A stretch of 19,705 bases of DNA from contig DAIQOA010000073.1 of assembly GCA_036788095.1 (NCBI GenBank), forward strand, positions 1 through 19,705. Direction: 5' to 3'. Positions within the stretch are counted from its first letter, which is position 1; each line of letters begins with the position of its first letter. The translations under genes were made by a program, and so were the position numbers. Below, piece by piece: positions 1 through 8,182 of the stretch. Source of the DNA: Anaerohabitans sp036788095. GTDB lineage: Bacteria > Zhuqueibacterota > Zhuqueibacteria > Residuimicrobiales > Residuimicrobiaceae. Under the pieces are notes generated by a model. That model made no database searches, was not told the DNA's origin, and was given only the letters and a program-made list of their open reading frames with translations.

Positions 1-172
1 CCAGGGCGTACGCGGGCTAGAGTACGATAAAGAGGCCATACCGTTGACCCTGCCTGCAGGTAAATCCCGGTTCGAAATTAAAGTCTATAACCGGGCGGGA
101 ATGTGGGGACTGTTCATGCGCTTTACCGATGCCAACGGCCGGGCGATGACCAATCTGCAATTTTTGCCCTGA
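1..172 (+). CDS. C-terminal end of a protein with a sugar-binding-like (jelly-roll) tail, partial
   Basis: Reading from base 2, 56 codons run to a TGA at 170-172; the 5' part lies outside the window. The visible residues include LPAGKSRFEIKVYN, then a Trp-Gly-Leu-Phe segment and FTDANGRAM. The pattern 'polar-Gly-x-hydrophobic-x-hydrophobic-Lys-Val-x-Asn' followed by 'Trp-Gly-aromatic-x-x-Arg-Phe-x-Asp-x-x-Gly' is familiar from the ends of galactose-binding-like beta-sandwich modules in secreted glycosidases and related proteins. It converges on the GH2 gene with only 17 bases between the two stop codons, so there is no room for a separate terminator. The link to the neighbouring glycan genes is an inference; the enzyme class cannot be told from this fragment. 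Confidence 0.6.
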   Translation, partial: QGVRGLEYDKEAIPLTLPAGKSRFEIKVYNRAGMWGLFMRFTDANGRAMTNLQFLP

Positions 173-189
173 ACAGGACAACCACTTTA

Positions 190-2568
190 TCAGTCGGTGG
201 TCACGATTATTTTCGCATCTTTTAATCCCAGCGACGATGCCTTCAATTCGATTCGGCCTTTTTCATCCGTGCTCTGCAGCACCACCTGGCACAGGCCGCT
301 GAATGCATGCCGTTGTCTGCCCTTAAAAGACTCCCGGCTCACCGGATCGCCGTTGCCGACGCCGGCGATCTTCCCCTGGCCGGTGATCTCAAACAGGACC
401 AGGTTATCCGCTGTAGGACAAAGCGTGCCGTTCGCGTCGGTTATTTTCACCTTGATAAACGAAAGGTCTTTGCCGTCGGCGTTCAGCCGGCTACGGTCGG
501 CGGACAGGACCACTTTGGCCGCATCGCCCGCCGTGCGCACCGTGTCCACCGCGGCCAGACGGCCGTGGCGAAATCCCTCTGCCCGCAAAACGCCAGACGT
601 AAAGGGCAGGGTCCAGCGCAAAGATAATTTCTTCTCCGCCATTATTTTTTTTACTTCCAAAGGCTGCTCGTTGAGGAAAAGCCTGACCTCCTCACAATTG
701 GTATAGGCGACCACATCAACGCTCTGTCCCGGCCGCCAATTCCAATGGGGCAAAAGATGCACCATCGGTTCATCGGTCCATTGGCTTTGGTAAAAATAAT
801 AGGCATCCTTGGGAAAACCGCACAGATCCAGAATGCCGAAATAAGAGCTGACGCTGAAATTCTGATAAGGCGACGGCTCGCCGATGTAATCAAAACCGGT
901 CCAGACGAACAACCCTGCCAGCCAGGGCCGCTCCTTGACCGCCCGCCACGCCTTCTCATGAGTCGTTCCGCCGCCGGCGTCGTCAAACGCCGAGGCCTGA
1001 CAGTCCGGGAACGTTTTGACCAGCGTATCCAGGGTGAAATGGTACACGCCCCGGCTGTCGAACTGGGATGTGGTTTCGCTGGCGATATAGAACCAGTCCG
1101 GATGCTTGCCCCTGATCTCATCGTACAGATTGATGGAGTAATTGAATCCCACCACATCCACCGCGGCGGTCATCCCCTTTTCATCGGCCTCGCGAATGAA
1201 ATTAAACGCAGAGGTGGTAAAGCGGGTGGCGTCGTATTGTTTGACCAGGCGGACCAGTTTGCGCGCGATTTCGCCGCCGTTGGTGCTGCCCGGAAACCAC
1301 TGCTCCTTGATCTCGTTGCCGATGCTCCAAAGGATGACCGAGGGATGATTGCGATCGCGCAAAACCATATCGACGGTCTCGCGCTCATGCCATTCGTGGA
1401 AGTAATTCTGAAAGCCATGGGGCGCTGCATCCTTGCCGATATACCAGCTGTCAAACGTTTCGTCCATCACCAGAAAGCCCATCTCGTCGCACAAGTCCAG
1501 CAGTTCGGGCGCCATCAGATTATGGCTGCAGCGGATGGCGTTGCAGCCCATGGATTTCAGCAGCTGCAGCTGCCGCTGCAGAGCCCGGTGGTTGACCGCA
1601 GCGCCCAGGCAGCCCAGGTCATGGTGGTTGCACACGCCTAGAATGATGACGTTTTCGCCGTTCAGATAGAATCCGCTGTCCGATTTCCAGGCGATGGAAC
1701 GGATGCCGAACGGCGTGACATAGACGTCGGTCAACTCTGAACCTTTATAAACTTGGCTGGTCAAACGGTACAGGTTCGGGTTGTGCACATCCCACAGTTT
1801 GGGCGCTTTCACTCGAATCCGGGTATCCACCGCCTGGACGGATGCGGCCGCGGAGCGGATGGTTTGCCGCTGCGACGCGACCCGTTTGCCGTCCGCATCC
1901 GTTATAAAAGATACCAGCAGCAGATCGACGTCCTCCTGGCTGTCGTTGGCCACCTGGGTCGTCACTCGAACCTGTGCCTCCCGCCGGGAGACTTTCGGCG
2001 TAGTTACAAAGGTTCCCCAGGGACGAATATGGAGGGGCGCGGTGGTGATGAACCACACATGGCGGTAAATGCCGGCGCCGGTGTACCAGCGGGAATCCGG
2101 CTGCTTGGAGTTGTCCACTTTAACCGCCAGCACATTTTCGCCGGCGTGCACATGACCGGTCAGATCGTATTGAAAGGTGGCATACCCATAAGGCCTGCTG
2201 CCTAACGGCTGTCCGTTGATATAGACCGTGCTGTTCTTGTAGACGCCGTCAAAGACGATATAAAATTTTTTGTTCTCCACAGATGAAAGCCGGAAGCTTT
2301 TCCGGTACCAGCCGACGCCGCCGGGCAGCAGGCCGCCCTGATGGCCGGAGGGATGATCAGGTTTGAACGTGCCTTCAATGCTCCAGTCATGGGGCACGTC
2401 CAGACTGCGCCAGCTCTGGTCGGGAAAGGCGGCCTGTTCGGCGTCGGCCACGTCGCCGAGATGAAACTTCCAATCGCGGTCGAAATTTTCTCTTCCAACC
2501 GACTGCGCGGACAACTGCGGCTGAGCGGAACAGATCAACACGGCGATGATCAAGATTCTGAACTTCAT
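190..2568 (-). CDS. secreted glycoside hydrolase family 2 (beta-galactosidase-type)
   Basis: This 792-residue protein has the order expected of GH2 enzymes. A signal peptide (MKFRILIIAVLICSAQ..) leads into an N-terminal sugar-binding jelly roll with DWKFHLGD, VPHDWSIEG and GWYRKSF. An immunoglobulin-like domain follows, then a TIM barrel with IRCSHN and LWSIGNEI, whose Glu (about 419) is the expected acid/base; Glu in ASETTSQ (about 498) is the likely nucleophile. The C-terminal part has the FLN-type Ig-like domain and a last bacterial-Ig-like domain. A longer reading frame begins at a GTG at 2580, but the AAAGGAG ribosome site runs directly into that GTG. The ATG at 2568 sits 11 bases after it and starts the signal peptide, so I chose 2568. 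It follows the 834-residue gene by 21 bases, clearly the same operon. The enzyme probably removes terminal galactosyl or related residues in the periplasm or outside; the exact sugar cannot be read from sequence. Confidence 0.93.
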   Translation of the reverse strand: MKFRILIIAVLICSAQPQLSAQSVGRENFDRDWKFHLGDVADAEQAAFPDQSWRSLDVPHDWSIEGTFKPDHPSGHQGGLLPGGVGWYRKSFRLSSVENKKFYIVFDGVYKNSTVYINGQPLGSRPYGYATFQYDLTGHVHAGENVLAVKVDNSKQPDSRWYTGAGIYRHVWFITTAPLHIRPWGTFVTTPKVSRREAQVRVTTQVANDSQEDVDLLLVSFITDADGKRVASQRQTIRSAAASVQAVDTRIRVKAPKLWDVHNPNLYRLTSQVYKGSELTDVYVTPFGIRSIAWKSDSGFYLNGENVIILGVCNHHDLGCLGAAVNHRALQRQLQLLKSMGCNAIRCSHNLMAPELLDLCDEMGFLVMDETFDSWYIGKDAAPHGFQNYFHEWHERETVDMVLRDRNHPSVILWSIGNEIKEQWFPGSTNGGEIARKLVRLVKQYDATRFTTSAFNFIREADEKGMTAAVDVVGFNYSINLYDEIRGKHPDWFYIASETTSQFDSRGVYHFTLDTLVKTFPDCQASAFDDAGGGTTHEKAWRAVKERPWLAGLFVWTGFDYIGEPSPYQNFSVSSYFGILDLCGFPKDAYYFYQSQWTDEPMVHLLPHWNWRPGQSVDVVAYTNCEEVRLFLNEQPLEVKKIMAEKKLSLRWTLPFTSGVLRAEGFRHGRLAAVDTVRTAGDAAKVVLSADRSRLNADGKDLSFIKVKITDANGTLCPTADNLVLFEITGQGKIAGVGNGDPVSRESFKGRQRHAFSGLCQVVLQSTDEKGRIELKASSLGLKDAKIIVTTD

Positions 2569-2589
2569 TTTTTCAGACACTCCTTTTGT

Positions 2590-5094
2590 TTAATCTTCTC
2601 TAAAATACGGTTTCACTTCAATGAAATTAAAAAGGATCTCTTGCCCTTCCGGGCCGCCGGGCACGTCGCCGCACCAATCGGAGATGGTCAGTTCAGCCGA
2701 CGGTTCCGCGGCCTGAAAAACGATCCGCTGATAGTTGATCCAGGCAGGATGACCCGCATGATAGGGCCCGAACGTATGCGCATAATTGCTGGGGAACACG
2801 GTGTGAAAGCTGCGCGTCGAATCCAGGCGGACGCGGTCCAACTCTACGGCCAAGCCCAGCTTTTGTTTCACCTCCAGGTGACGGATGTCTGCGGAGATCA
2901 TCTTCACCGAGTACCAGTGACCGGGCTGCAGGGCAAGCAGGTGCTGACGCAGCCGGTTCGGTCCGCGGCCGGAGCGTTTGAACAGCATCCCCTGATCGCC
3001 CTGGGCGATGCGCGGGTAGCGTCCCTGCAGCCAGCTAAAGCCTTCCAGTTTTCCCTGCTGAATGGCGCCGTTCTCAGCCGGTTCCGCCCGCCAGCCGTCC
3101 AGTCCATTAAAAAAATCCGGATTCTTGATGTGCGGCAAATGATACGGCTCTGAGGTGAAGCGGGTGCGCTTTCCTTCAATGCAATAATGCCGGAACAGGC
3201 GATGGGCCCAGCGCAGCACCTCCTCATCCGCATAGCTGGACAGATACTCTTGAATGCCGAACAAACCGTTCAACGCAGGATCCGTGGCCAGAAAATGCAG
3301 TTGCATATCGATGAACGCCTTGAAATTGACCTGCGGCAGGCGGTTGAGCATCTCCGGCGGATCGGACAGGTAGCCGAGGACCACGACCAGATGTTCTTTC
3401 AACCCCGGCAGTTGGTGATCGCCGACAAGGACCGCGTGGCGGAATTCCTGGTCAAACTGCGCGCGGGCCTCGGCCTCGGTGGCCGGCAGCGGCAGATAAC
3501 GCTCCAGGGCAAACCGGCCATTGTGGAGCAAAAGCGTCTGACTGAATTCAAAGGCCGGCAGGTAGGGATTCTGAAAGAGATCATTGCAATAGGCATAAAA
3601 CTGTTTGCTGGTAAAATCAGCATTTTGATGCAATCGGACCATCGCCTCGGTCCACGGCTGATAAAGTTCGCTCGAGGCGAGCATAAACTCATCGACGATG
3701 ATGCCGCCGAACTCGGGCCGAATGACGCCCGGGTTCGACAGCCAGGTGTTGTAGACCTGATCGGCCGGCGGCGGAATTTTTTCGCCAAGACCCGGCAGGG
3801 CGGCATGGACCAGCCACTTGCGTCCCTCCGCCTGCCACTCTGCCATATGATCCGGAACACCACCGGTCACCAGCGTGTTGACCTGTGAGAGCACATGGCG
3901 CGTTAAAAAATCCCAGTCATAGGGCCCAAAGGGTTCGAGATGGGGCGTGCTCGGGTACTGGCTGAAGATGATCTCCGGCACTGCGCGGATGATGAGCTCG
4001 CCGCTCTCAAGTCCGCTCAGCTGCAGCGTGTGCGCGCCTTTGGCGAGATACAGCATGGCCTCCGGCGTGCGCTCCAGGGGATTCAGTCGCCATTTCAATG
4101 AAAGGCGCTGGTTCACCTCTGCTTTCACTCTGTCTGAAAGGCCCGGCAGAGCGAAAAAAACCCAGCCTTCGCGGGGATTGTGGAACGGTACGGTCAGCGT
4201 CGGCGCCGGCATCAGCGGCCGGTGAAGCAACTCAGTGACAAAATTATTCAGCACTTTGAATTCCGGTTCACCAGCGGCCGGAACGGCTTGGGGCGCAACG
4301 GCGAGCGAGCGTTCCAGCAGCACCGCGCCGTTCTGCGAGCACAGGCGAGCGGTCAGGCGGCAGGGGCCTACGGCTGGCCGTTCAAAACTTTCGCTGATCA
4401 CGCCCGGATCGTCGCTCAGTGTATGCAGGGTGCACCGCAGAATCCGGTTGGACGCAACCTCGGCCAGCGAAAACTCGACCCGGCACCGGTCCCAGTTCCG
4501 GCCCAGCTGGGTGAGGTTCAAGACCGCCTCAATCCGGTTTGAATCAGGCATAGGCTGACAAAAGAGCAAGGGAAATCGATCGATCACCGTCTCGTCCACC
4601 GTGAGCAGGCAGGGCGGTTGCCAGAGGCCGCCGCTGCCGCCCCAGTCGCATACGCGCAACGCCAGCAAATTTTGACGGCCGGGCTTGAGAAAAGTCTGCA
4701 GATTCGCCAGAGATGGAATGTTGGCCACGCTGTTCTGACTGTCGTCGCCAAAGACGTTCACCGGCTGCGCATTGCAATAGAGGCTGAACGCGTCGTTCAC
4801 CGCGCCCAGGATCAGACAGGCCGGCCGGCCCGCCCATTCAGCAGGCACGTCAATCTCTTTGCGATACCAGGCGAATCCGTCGGTGTTGGCAAAGCCCTGT
4901 TGCTCCCAGCAGCGGCCGGCATGCAAAACCGCCCAGCTTGTGTCGACCAGCGAGGTCCTCTGCCAGGCGGGCATGGGCCCGGCCGGCTCTGGTCTGAACT
5001 TCCACCCCTGGCTCAAATCCATCGTTCGCGGCCCATCCGCCCTCACAGCGGCCGCCAGAAAAAAGAAGGTAAACAAACCGACTGCTCTTTTCAT
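2590..5094 (-). CDS. large secreted protein, GH2-like N-terminal domain, family not recognised
   Basis: The protein has 834 residues if it starts at ATG 5094, which is preceded by AGGA at good spacing and begins a clear signal peptide (MKRAVGLFTFFFLAAAVRAD). The longer open frame to 5178 adds a stretch without signal character and is rejected. Residues about 25-175 look like the galactose-binding-like jelly roll of GH2 enzymes (LSQGWKFRPEP, FAWYRKEIDVP, NLLALRVCDWGGSGGLWQ). The middle carries RAVPEIIFSQYP and a possible barrel strand GGIIVDEFM, whose Asp-Glu (about 468-469) could be catalytic. The end begins NPDFFNGLDGW, a common opening of carbohydrate-binding jelly rolls. I do not recognise the central domain and see no GH2 NE catalytic motif. 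It sits between two secreted carbohydrate genes in one operon, so a role in cleaving or binding the same glycan is likely but inferred. Confidence 0.85.
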   Translation of the reverse strand: MKRAVGLFTFFFLAAAVRADGPRTMDLSQGWKFRPEPAGPMPAWQRTSLVDTSWAVLHAGRCWEQQGFANTDGFAWYRKEIDVPAEWAGRPACLILGAVNDAFSLYCNAQPVNVFGDDSQNSVANIPSLANLQTFLKPGRQNLLALRVCDWGGSGGLWQPPCLLTVDETVIDRFPLLFCQPMPDSNRIEAVLNLTQLGRNWDRCRVEFSLAEVASNRILRCTLHTLSDDPGVISESFERPAVGPCRLTARLCSQNGAVLLERSLAVAPQAVPAAGEPEFKVLNNFVTELLHRPLMPAPTLTVPFHNPREGWVFFALPGLSDRVKAEVNQRLSLKWRLNPLERTPEAMLYLAKGAHTLQLSGLESGELIIRAVPEIIFSQYPSTPHLEPFGPYDWDFLTRHVLSQVNTLVTGGVPDHMAEWQAEGRKWLVHAALPGLGEKIPPPADQVYNTWLSNPGVIRPEFGGIIVDEFMLASSELYQPWTEAMVRLHQNADFTSKQFYAYCNDLFQNPYLPAFEFSQTLLLHNGRFALERYLPLPATEAEARAQFDQEFRHAVLVGDHQLPGLKEHLVVVLGYLSDPPEMLNRLPQVNFKAFIDMQLHFLATDPALNGLFGIQEYLSSYADEEVLRWAHRLFRHYCIEGKRTRFTSEPYHLPHIKNPDFFNGLDGWRAEPAENGAIQQGKLEGFSWLQGRYPRIAQGDQGMLFKRSGRGPNRLRQHLLALQPGHWYSVKMISADIRHLEVKQKLGLAVELDRVRLDSTRSFHTVFPSNYAHTFGPYHAGHPAWINYQRIVFQAAEPSAELTISDWCGDVPGGPEGQEILFNFIEVKPYFRED

Positions 5095-5220
5095 AAGCGT
5101 TTTCCTGCAACAGGTCCACGGCAAAAAGAGGGTTAGTGATTCGCAGATGTGTACAAGTAGGGGCGACCGCCCGCGCATTGCTGTAACTTTGCCGCTCGCG
5201 GCCGGTCCGTATTGAATTTT
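5095..5220. repeat. intergenic gap with two short adjacent dyads
   Basis: The gap between two genes of the glycan operon holds GGGCG-AC-CGCCC at 5161-5172 and GCCGC-TC-GCGGC at 5192-5203, approximately. The first is preceded by GTAG, giving GTAGGGGCGACCGCCC, which resembles the end of GTAGGGGCG-type palindromic repeats often scattered in environmental bacterial genomes. No T-run follows either dyad on the minus strand, so a terminator is not indicated. They may be REP-like remnants or mRNA-stabilising hairpins. Confidence 0.35.
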
Positions 5221-6441
5221 TCACCAGGATGGATCGATCAGGCCGTAGTACCTTCCGAACCAGTAGGTCTGGATCAACGTGCAATTGCTTTTCTGCTCCA
5301 TCGCGCGAACCCGCTTCACCCCCTGTACGCCGGGAATGGTGAATTCGGATTCACGCCGTTCAAAGCCCCGCAGATCCTTAATAGCCTGGATCCGTTCCGG
5401 CGTGAGGACGTTTTCACCGGTGAGCACTTGATAGAGAAGAACATACAGAGCGTCGCACTCAAAGCTGAAATCATGAGTGCGCCAGACATGCCAGTGGCGA
5501 TTCAGATTCATCCGGTATTTAATGAGCAACGAGCGGTCCTCCTCATAGCGCAGGAGCATGTACAGAGATTTCGCCGCATGATTGTCATCCCAGCGGTTGC
5601 GCCATTCCTCCGGCCAGATCACCTTGGATTCCAACTGATGGTCGTCGTAATGATAGCGGTCGATCAACATGTGATAGGCCTGATCAAACCGTGCCTTGCC
5701 GCTGAGACGGTGGCAGACTTTGAGTCCAGCCAGCATCTCCAGCGAATTGAGCGGCTGATGCGGCAGGTCCGGACAAAAGTTGCCCCAGAGCGTCATCTTG
5801 CCGTCGAGATCCACCAACCGGAAACGGTCGTCGATCACGCGGCCGATGAAACGATCGAGCAGATCCGCCGCTCGCTGTCGATGCGCTGTATCGGCGCAGA
5901 GTTCCCAATAGATGCCGAGGGAATAAAACAGGGAGGTGAATTTATCAGAGCTCAGATCTCCCGGCCAGCGATAACCGGGCATGGAGGAGGACGCGTGCCA
6001 TTCCATGGGATACCAGAGGACCGCCTCATGCCAGAGCGGCGCATCGCTGCGGTAGAAACTGCGGGCGATCCAACCGGGAACGCCGGTCACGGTCTCCAGC
6101 CTGGCAATGCCATCAAAGAGCTGATCAGCCACAGCGCGGTCCGCTGGATCTTGAGTAACCGCATACTTGTAGCAATAGCCCACCAGAAGGTGACCGGTCT
6201 CGTCCAGAGCGTCGGCATGGCCGCCGATCACCGGACGATCAAGTCCAGCCGGAGGAAAGATCACGCGGGGCAGTATGAGGCCTTCATTCCAGTGATCGGT
6301 GCGCGCGATCTGTTCATAGTGCGCGATCCGGACATGCAGGGGGTCTGTGCGTTTGGGGAATACCGTGTCGCTCTGGCCGGCGGCAGGGTCACCTGAGCGA
6401 AGAACGAGACAGAAAAAAATCAGCGGCCGGAGTTTGATCAA
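5221..6441 (-). CDS. secreted alpha/alpha-barrel glycosidase-like protein, TTG start
   Basis: The open frame extends to 6612, but the best start is TTG at 6441-6439. GGAGG lies six bases before it, and it begins a signal peptide (MIKLRPLIFFCLVL.. to about AAGQ). That gives 406 residues. After the signal the protein is rich in Trp, Tyr and His with repeated helical segments (ADALDETGHLLVGYCYKYAV, LFYSLGIYWELCAD, QPLNSLEMLAGLKVCHRLSG), which suggests an (alpha/alpha) toroid such as many polysaccharide lyases and glycosidases have. I do not recognise the exact family and no catalytic residues can be assigned. It is the first gene of the three-gene glycan operon, with a 126-base gap to the next gene. 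Alternatives are a lyase or a structural glycan-binding protein. Confidence 0.75.
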   Translation of the reverse strand: MIKLRPLIFFCLVLRSGDPAAGQSDTVFPKRTDPLHVRIAHYEQIARTDHWNEGLILPRVIFPPAGLDRPVIGGHADALDETGHLLVGYCYKYAVTQDPADRAVADQLFDGIARLETVTGVPGWIARSFYRSDAPLWHEAVLWYPMEWHASSSMPGYRWPGDLSSDKFTSLFYSLGIYWELCADTAHRQRAADLLDRFIGRVIDDRFRLVDLDGKMTLWGNFCPDLPHQPLNSLEMLAGLKVCHRLSGKARFDQAYHMLIDRYHYDDHQLESKVIWPEEWRNRWDDNHAAKSLYMLLRYEEDRSLLIKYRMNLNRHWHVWRTHDFSFECDALYVLLYQVLTGENVLTPERIQAIKDLRGFERRESEFTIPGVQGVKRVRAMEQKSNCTLIQTYWFGRYYGLIDPSW

Positions 6442-6668
6442 GAATACCCTCCGCGGAAAGATGAACGCCCGGACGATAGAGGCCTTCCCCCCTGCCTTTT
6501 GAATCAAAATAGCCAAAGTGCGGACGAAAAGCAAGCGGTAATGCAACTCGAGACCAACATAAATCCGTGCATCCAGTGGAACACGGTTCAGGTGGGCGAG
6601 GAAGGACGACATGGTGAAAAAAGAGCTAACGCCATCGACTTGTCCTATTGCCGGGCAAAAAAAAGCCG

Positions 6669-6689
6669 TTTCATCCCGCGCGGGTGAAA
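6669..6689. promoter_or_regulatory. dyad TTTCA-T-CCCGCGCGGG-TGAAA, possible operator
   Basis: A perfect 10-base palindrome CCCGCGCGGG at 6675-6684 is flanked by TTTCA on the left and TGAAA on the right, broken by a single extra T at 6674. It lies in the divergent region between the glycan operon and trkA, where an operator would be expected. No T-run follows, so it is not a terminator. The binding protein, if any, is unknown. Confidence 0.4.
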
Positions 6690-6708
6690 ATCGCTTGCGA
6701 ATTCTGCA

Positions 6709-6738
6709 AATATAACCTAACTTTTAACGAATTTTGAA
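6709..6738 (-). promoter_or_regulatory. possible promoter of the three-gene glycan operon
   Basis: On the minus strand TTCAAA (6738-6733) and TATATT (6714-6709) are 18 bases apart, a plausible but weak sigma70-type pair. The -10 extended by two bases reads TATATTTG, which also fits the TAnnTTTG -7 element of Bacteroidetes, but no matching TTTG -33 box is seen. The start of transcription would be near 6702, leaving a leader of about 260 bases before the TTG at 6441. Confidence 0.3.
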
Positions 6739-6815
6739 TGGCTCTTTGACCGATGCTGAGCAGAACGGCGGTCTCGAGGGGGGCACTTATAGTTGAAGGA
6801 GTTGCATCAGAGAGC

Positions 6816-8168
6816 ATGAAAGTCATTGTCATAGGCGCAGGCCTGGTCGGCGCCTATATCTGTGAATACCTCAGTTCCGAGGACCACGACGTTACCGTGA
6901 TAGAAAAAGATGCAGCCGTCTGCCGCAAGGCCATGGACAGCCTTGACGCCATGGTCATCCAGGGGGACGGGGCATCGCCCGCTCTGCTCATGCAGGCGGG
7001 ACTGAAAAACTGCGATATGCTGGTGGCGGTGAGCCCCAATGATGAGGTGAACATTCTAGCCTGCCTGGCAGCGGCCAAGGCTGGAGTGAAGATCAAGATC
7101 GCACGACTGCGCAACCCTGAATTCAGCCAGGAAAACGCCTTGCTCGGCAGGAAAGAGCTGGGCATTGATTTCATCATCCACCCGGAACGCGAGACCGCGC
7201 GCGAGTTGGTCTGGCTCACCAAACGCGCCGCAGCCACCGATGTGATCGAATTCGAAGAGGGCCGGGTTCAACTGATCGGTGTGCGTCTCGACCTCTCCTC
7301 CCCCATCCTCAACAAAACGCTGCAAGAGATCGATCAGCAAAATCCGGATCTTCTGTTCCGTATCGTGGCCATCTTTCGCGCCAACAAGACCATCATCCCC
7401 GGGGGCGAAGATCGCGTCCTCCGCGGCGATCAGCTTTTCTTCATCACCAAGACCGAACTGGTGCCGCGTCTGCTGGAAATCCTCGGCAAGAGCGAGGAGA
7501 AAATCGCCAAAGTGATGATCCTCGGCGGCGGCAGGGTAGGCCGCATGGTGGCGGCCGAGCTGGAAAAAGAGGATGGCTGCCAGGTGAAACTGGTGGAATC
7601 CAATCGGGAAAAAAGCCAACGCATCGCCGAAGAACTGCAGCGCACCATGATCATCGTCGGCGATGGCACGGATCTCGATCTGCTCGCGGTGGAGGGCATC
7701 ATGGAGATGGACAGTTACATTGCGGTCACCAGCGACGAAGAGACCAACATTCTTTCCTGTCTGATGGCCAAGCATATGGGTGTACGCCGCTGTCTGGCGC
7801 TGGTCAGCCGTCCTGATTATCTTCCCATTATGGCCTCCATCGGCATAGACGCGGCGGTGGACACGCAGACCCTCACCGCCAACGCGATCCTGCGCTACAT
7901 CCGGCGCGGCAATGTCACCTCGCTGGCGAGTCTTCCCGGCATTGAAGCCGAAGTCCTGCAGATCGATATCACCGAGCGTTCCCGGGCCGCCGGACGCAAA
8001 ATCAAGGCCCTCAAGCTCGATCACGACGGCATGATCGGCGTCATCAGCCGCAACGGCCAGGTGATCGTGCCGATCGGCGATACCGAACTAAAGTCCGGCG
8101 ATTCGATCATCGTTTTCACCACGCCTCTGTCCGTGGCGCGCGTGGAAAAGATTTTTACCAACCGATAG
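6816..8168 (+). CDS. trkA: Trk K+ uptake regulatory/NAD-binding protein TrkA
   Basis: TrkA is the cytoplasmic nucleotide-binding subunit that gates the TrkH K+ channel-like transporter. The 450 residues (E. coli TrkA has 458) show two tandem RCK units. The first Rossmann fold begins at residue 1 with MKVIVIGAGLVGAYICEYL and is followed by a TrkA-C domain. The second starts near residue 230 with MILGGGRVGRMVAAEL and is followed by the second TrkA-C domain ending at the C terminus (GDTELKSGDSIIVFTT). Both glycine-rich loops are intact, so two NAD(H)/ATP sites are likely. The frame is open upstream to 6753, but ATG 6816 starts exactly at the first beta strand. Its ribosome site is not ideal, since GAAGGAG lies 14 bases upstream. 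trkH follows after 14 bases. Confidence 0.96.
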   Translation: MKVIVIGAGLVGAYICEYLSSEDHDVTVIEKDAAVCRKAMDSLDAMVIQGDGASPALLMQAGLKNCDMLVAVSPNDEVNILACLAAAKAGVKIKIARLRNPEFSQENALLGRKELGIDFIIHPERETARELVWLTKRAAATDVIEFEEGRVQLIGVRLDLSSPILNKTLQEIDQQNPDLLFRIVAIFRANKTIIPGGEDRVLRGDQLFFITKTELVPRLLEILGKSEEKIAKVMILGGGRVGRMVAAELEKEDGCQVKLVESNREKSQRIAEELQRTMIIVGDGTDLDLLAVEGIMEMDSYIAVTSDEETNILSCLMAKHMGVRRCLALVSRPDYLPIMASIGIDAAVDTQTLTANAILRYIRRGNVTSLASLPGIEAEVLQIDITERSRAAGRKIKALKLDHDGMIGVISRNGQVIVPIGDTELKSGDSIIVFTTPLSVARVEKIFTNR

Positions 8169-8182
8169 GACCCGCCCGCCCC

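Larger units (their letters stand above)
6442..6815. other. divergent intergenic region between the glycan operon and trkAH
   Basis: These 374 bases hold no gene I can support. They contain a dyad at 6669-6689, a possible minus-strand promoter at 6709-6738 and, close to trkA, a GAAGGAG at 6795-6801. Open frames here (such as + 6499-6687 and the N-terminal extension of the minus frame up to 6612) lack convincing ribosome sites and protein character. Confidence 0.6.

Noticed and set aside
2569..2580. GTG start at 2580 for the GH2 gene, four residues longer
   Set aside because: The AAAGGAG ribosome site overlaps this GTG, so it cannot be used; ATG 2568 has workable spacing and begins the signal peptide.
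5095..5178. N-terminal extension of the 834-residue protein to 5178
   Set aside because: It puts 28 residues before an ideal signal peptide and has no ribosome site; ATG 5094 has AGGA at good distance.
6499..6687. 62-codon open frame on the + strand in the trkA upstream region
   Set aside because: No ribosome site, low-complexity composition and overlap with promoter-like elements; no recognisable protein features.
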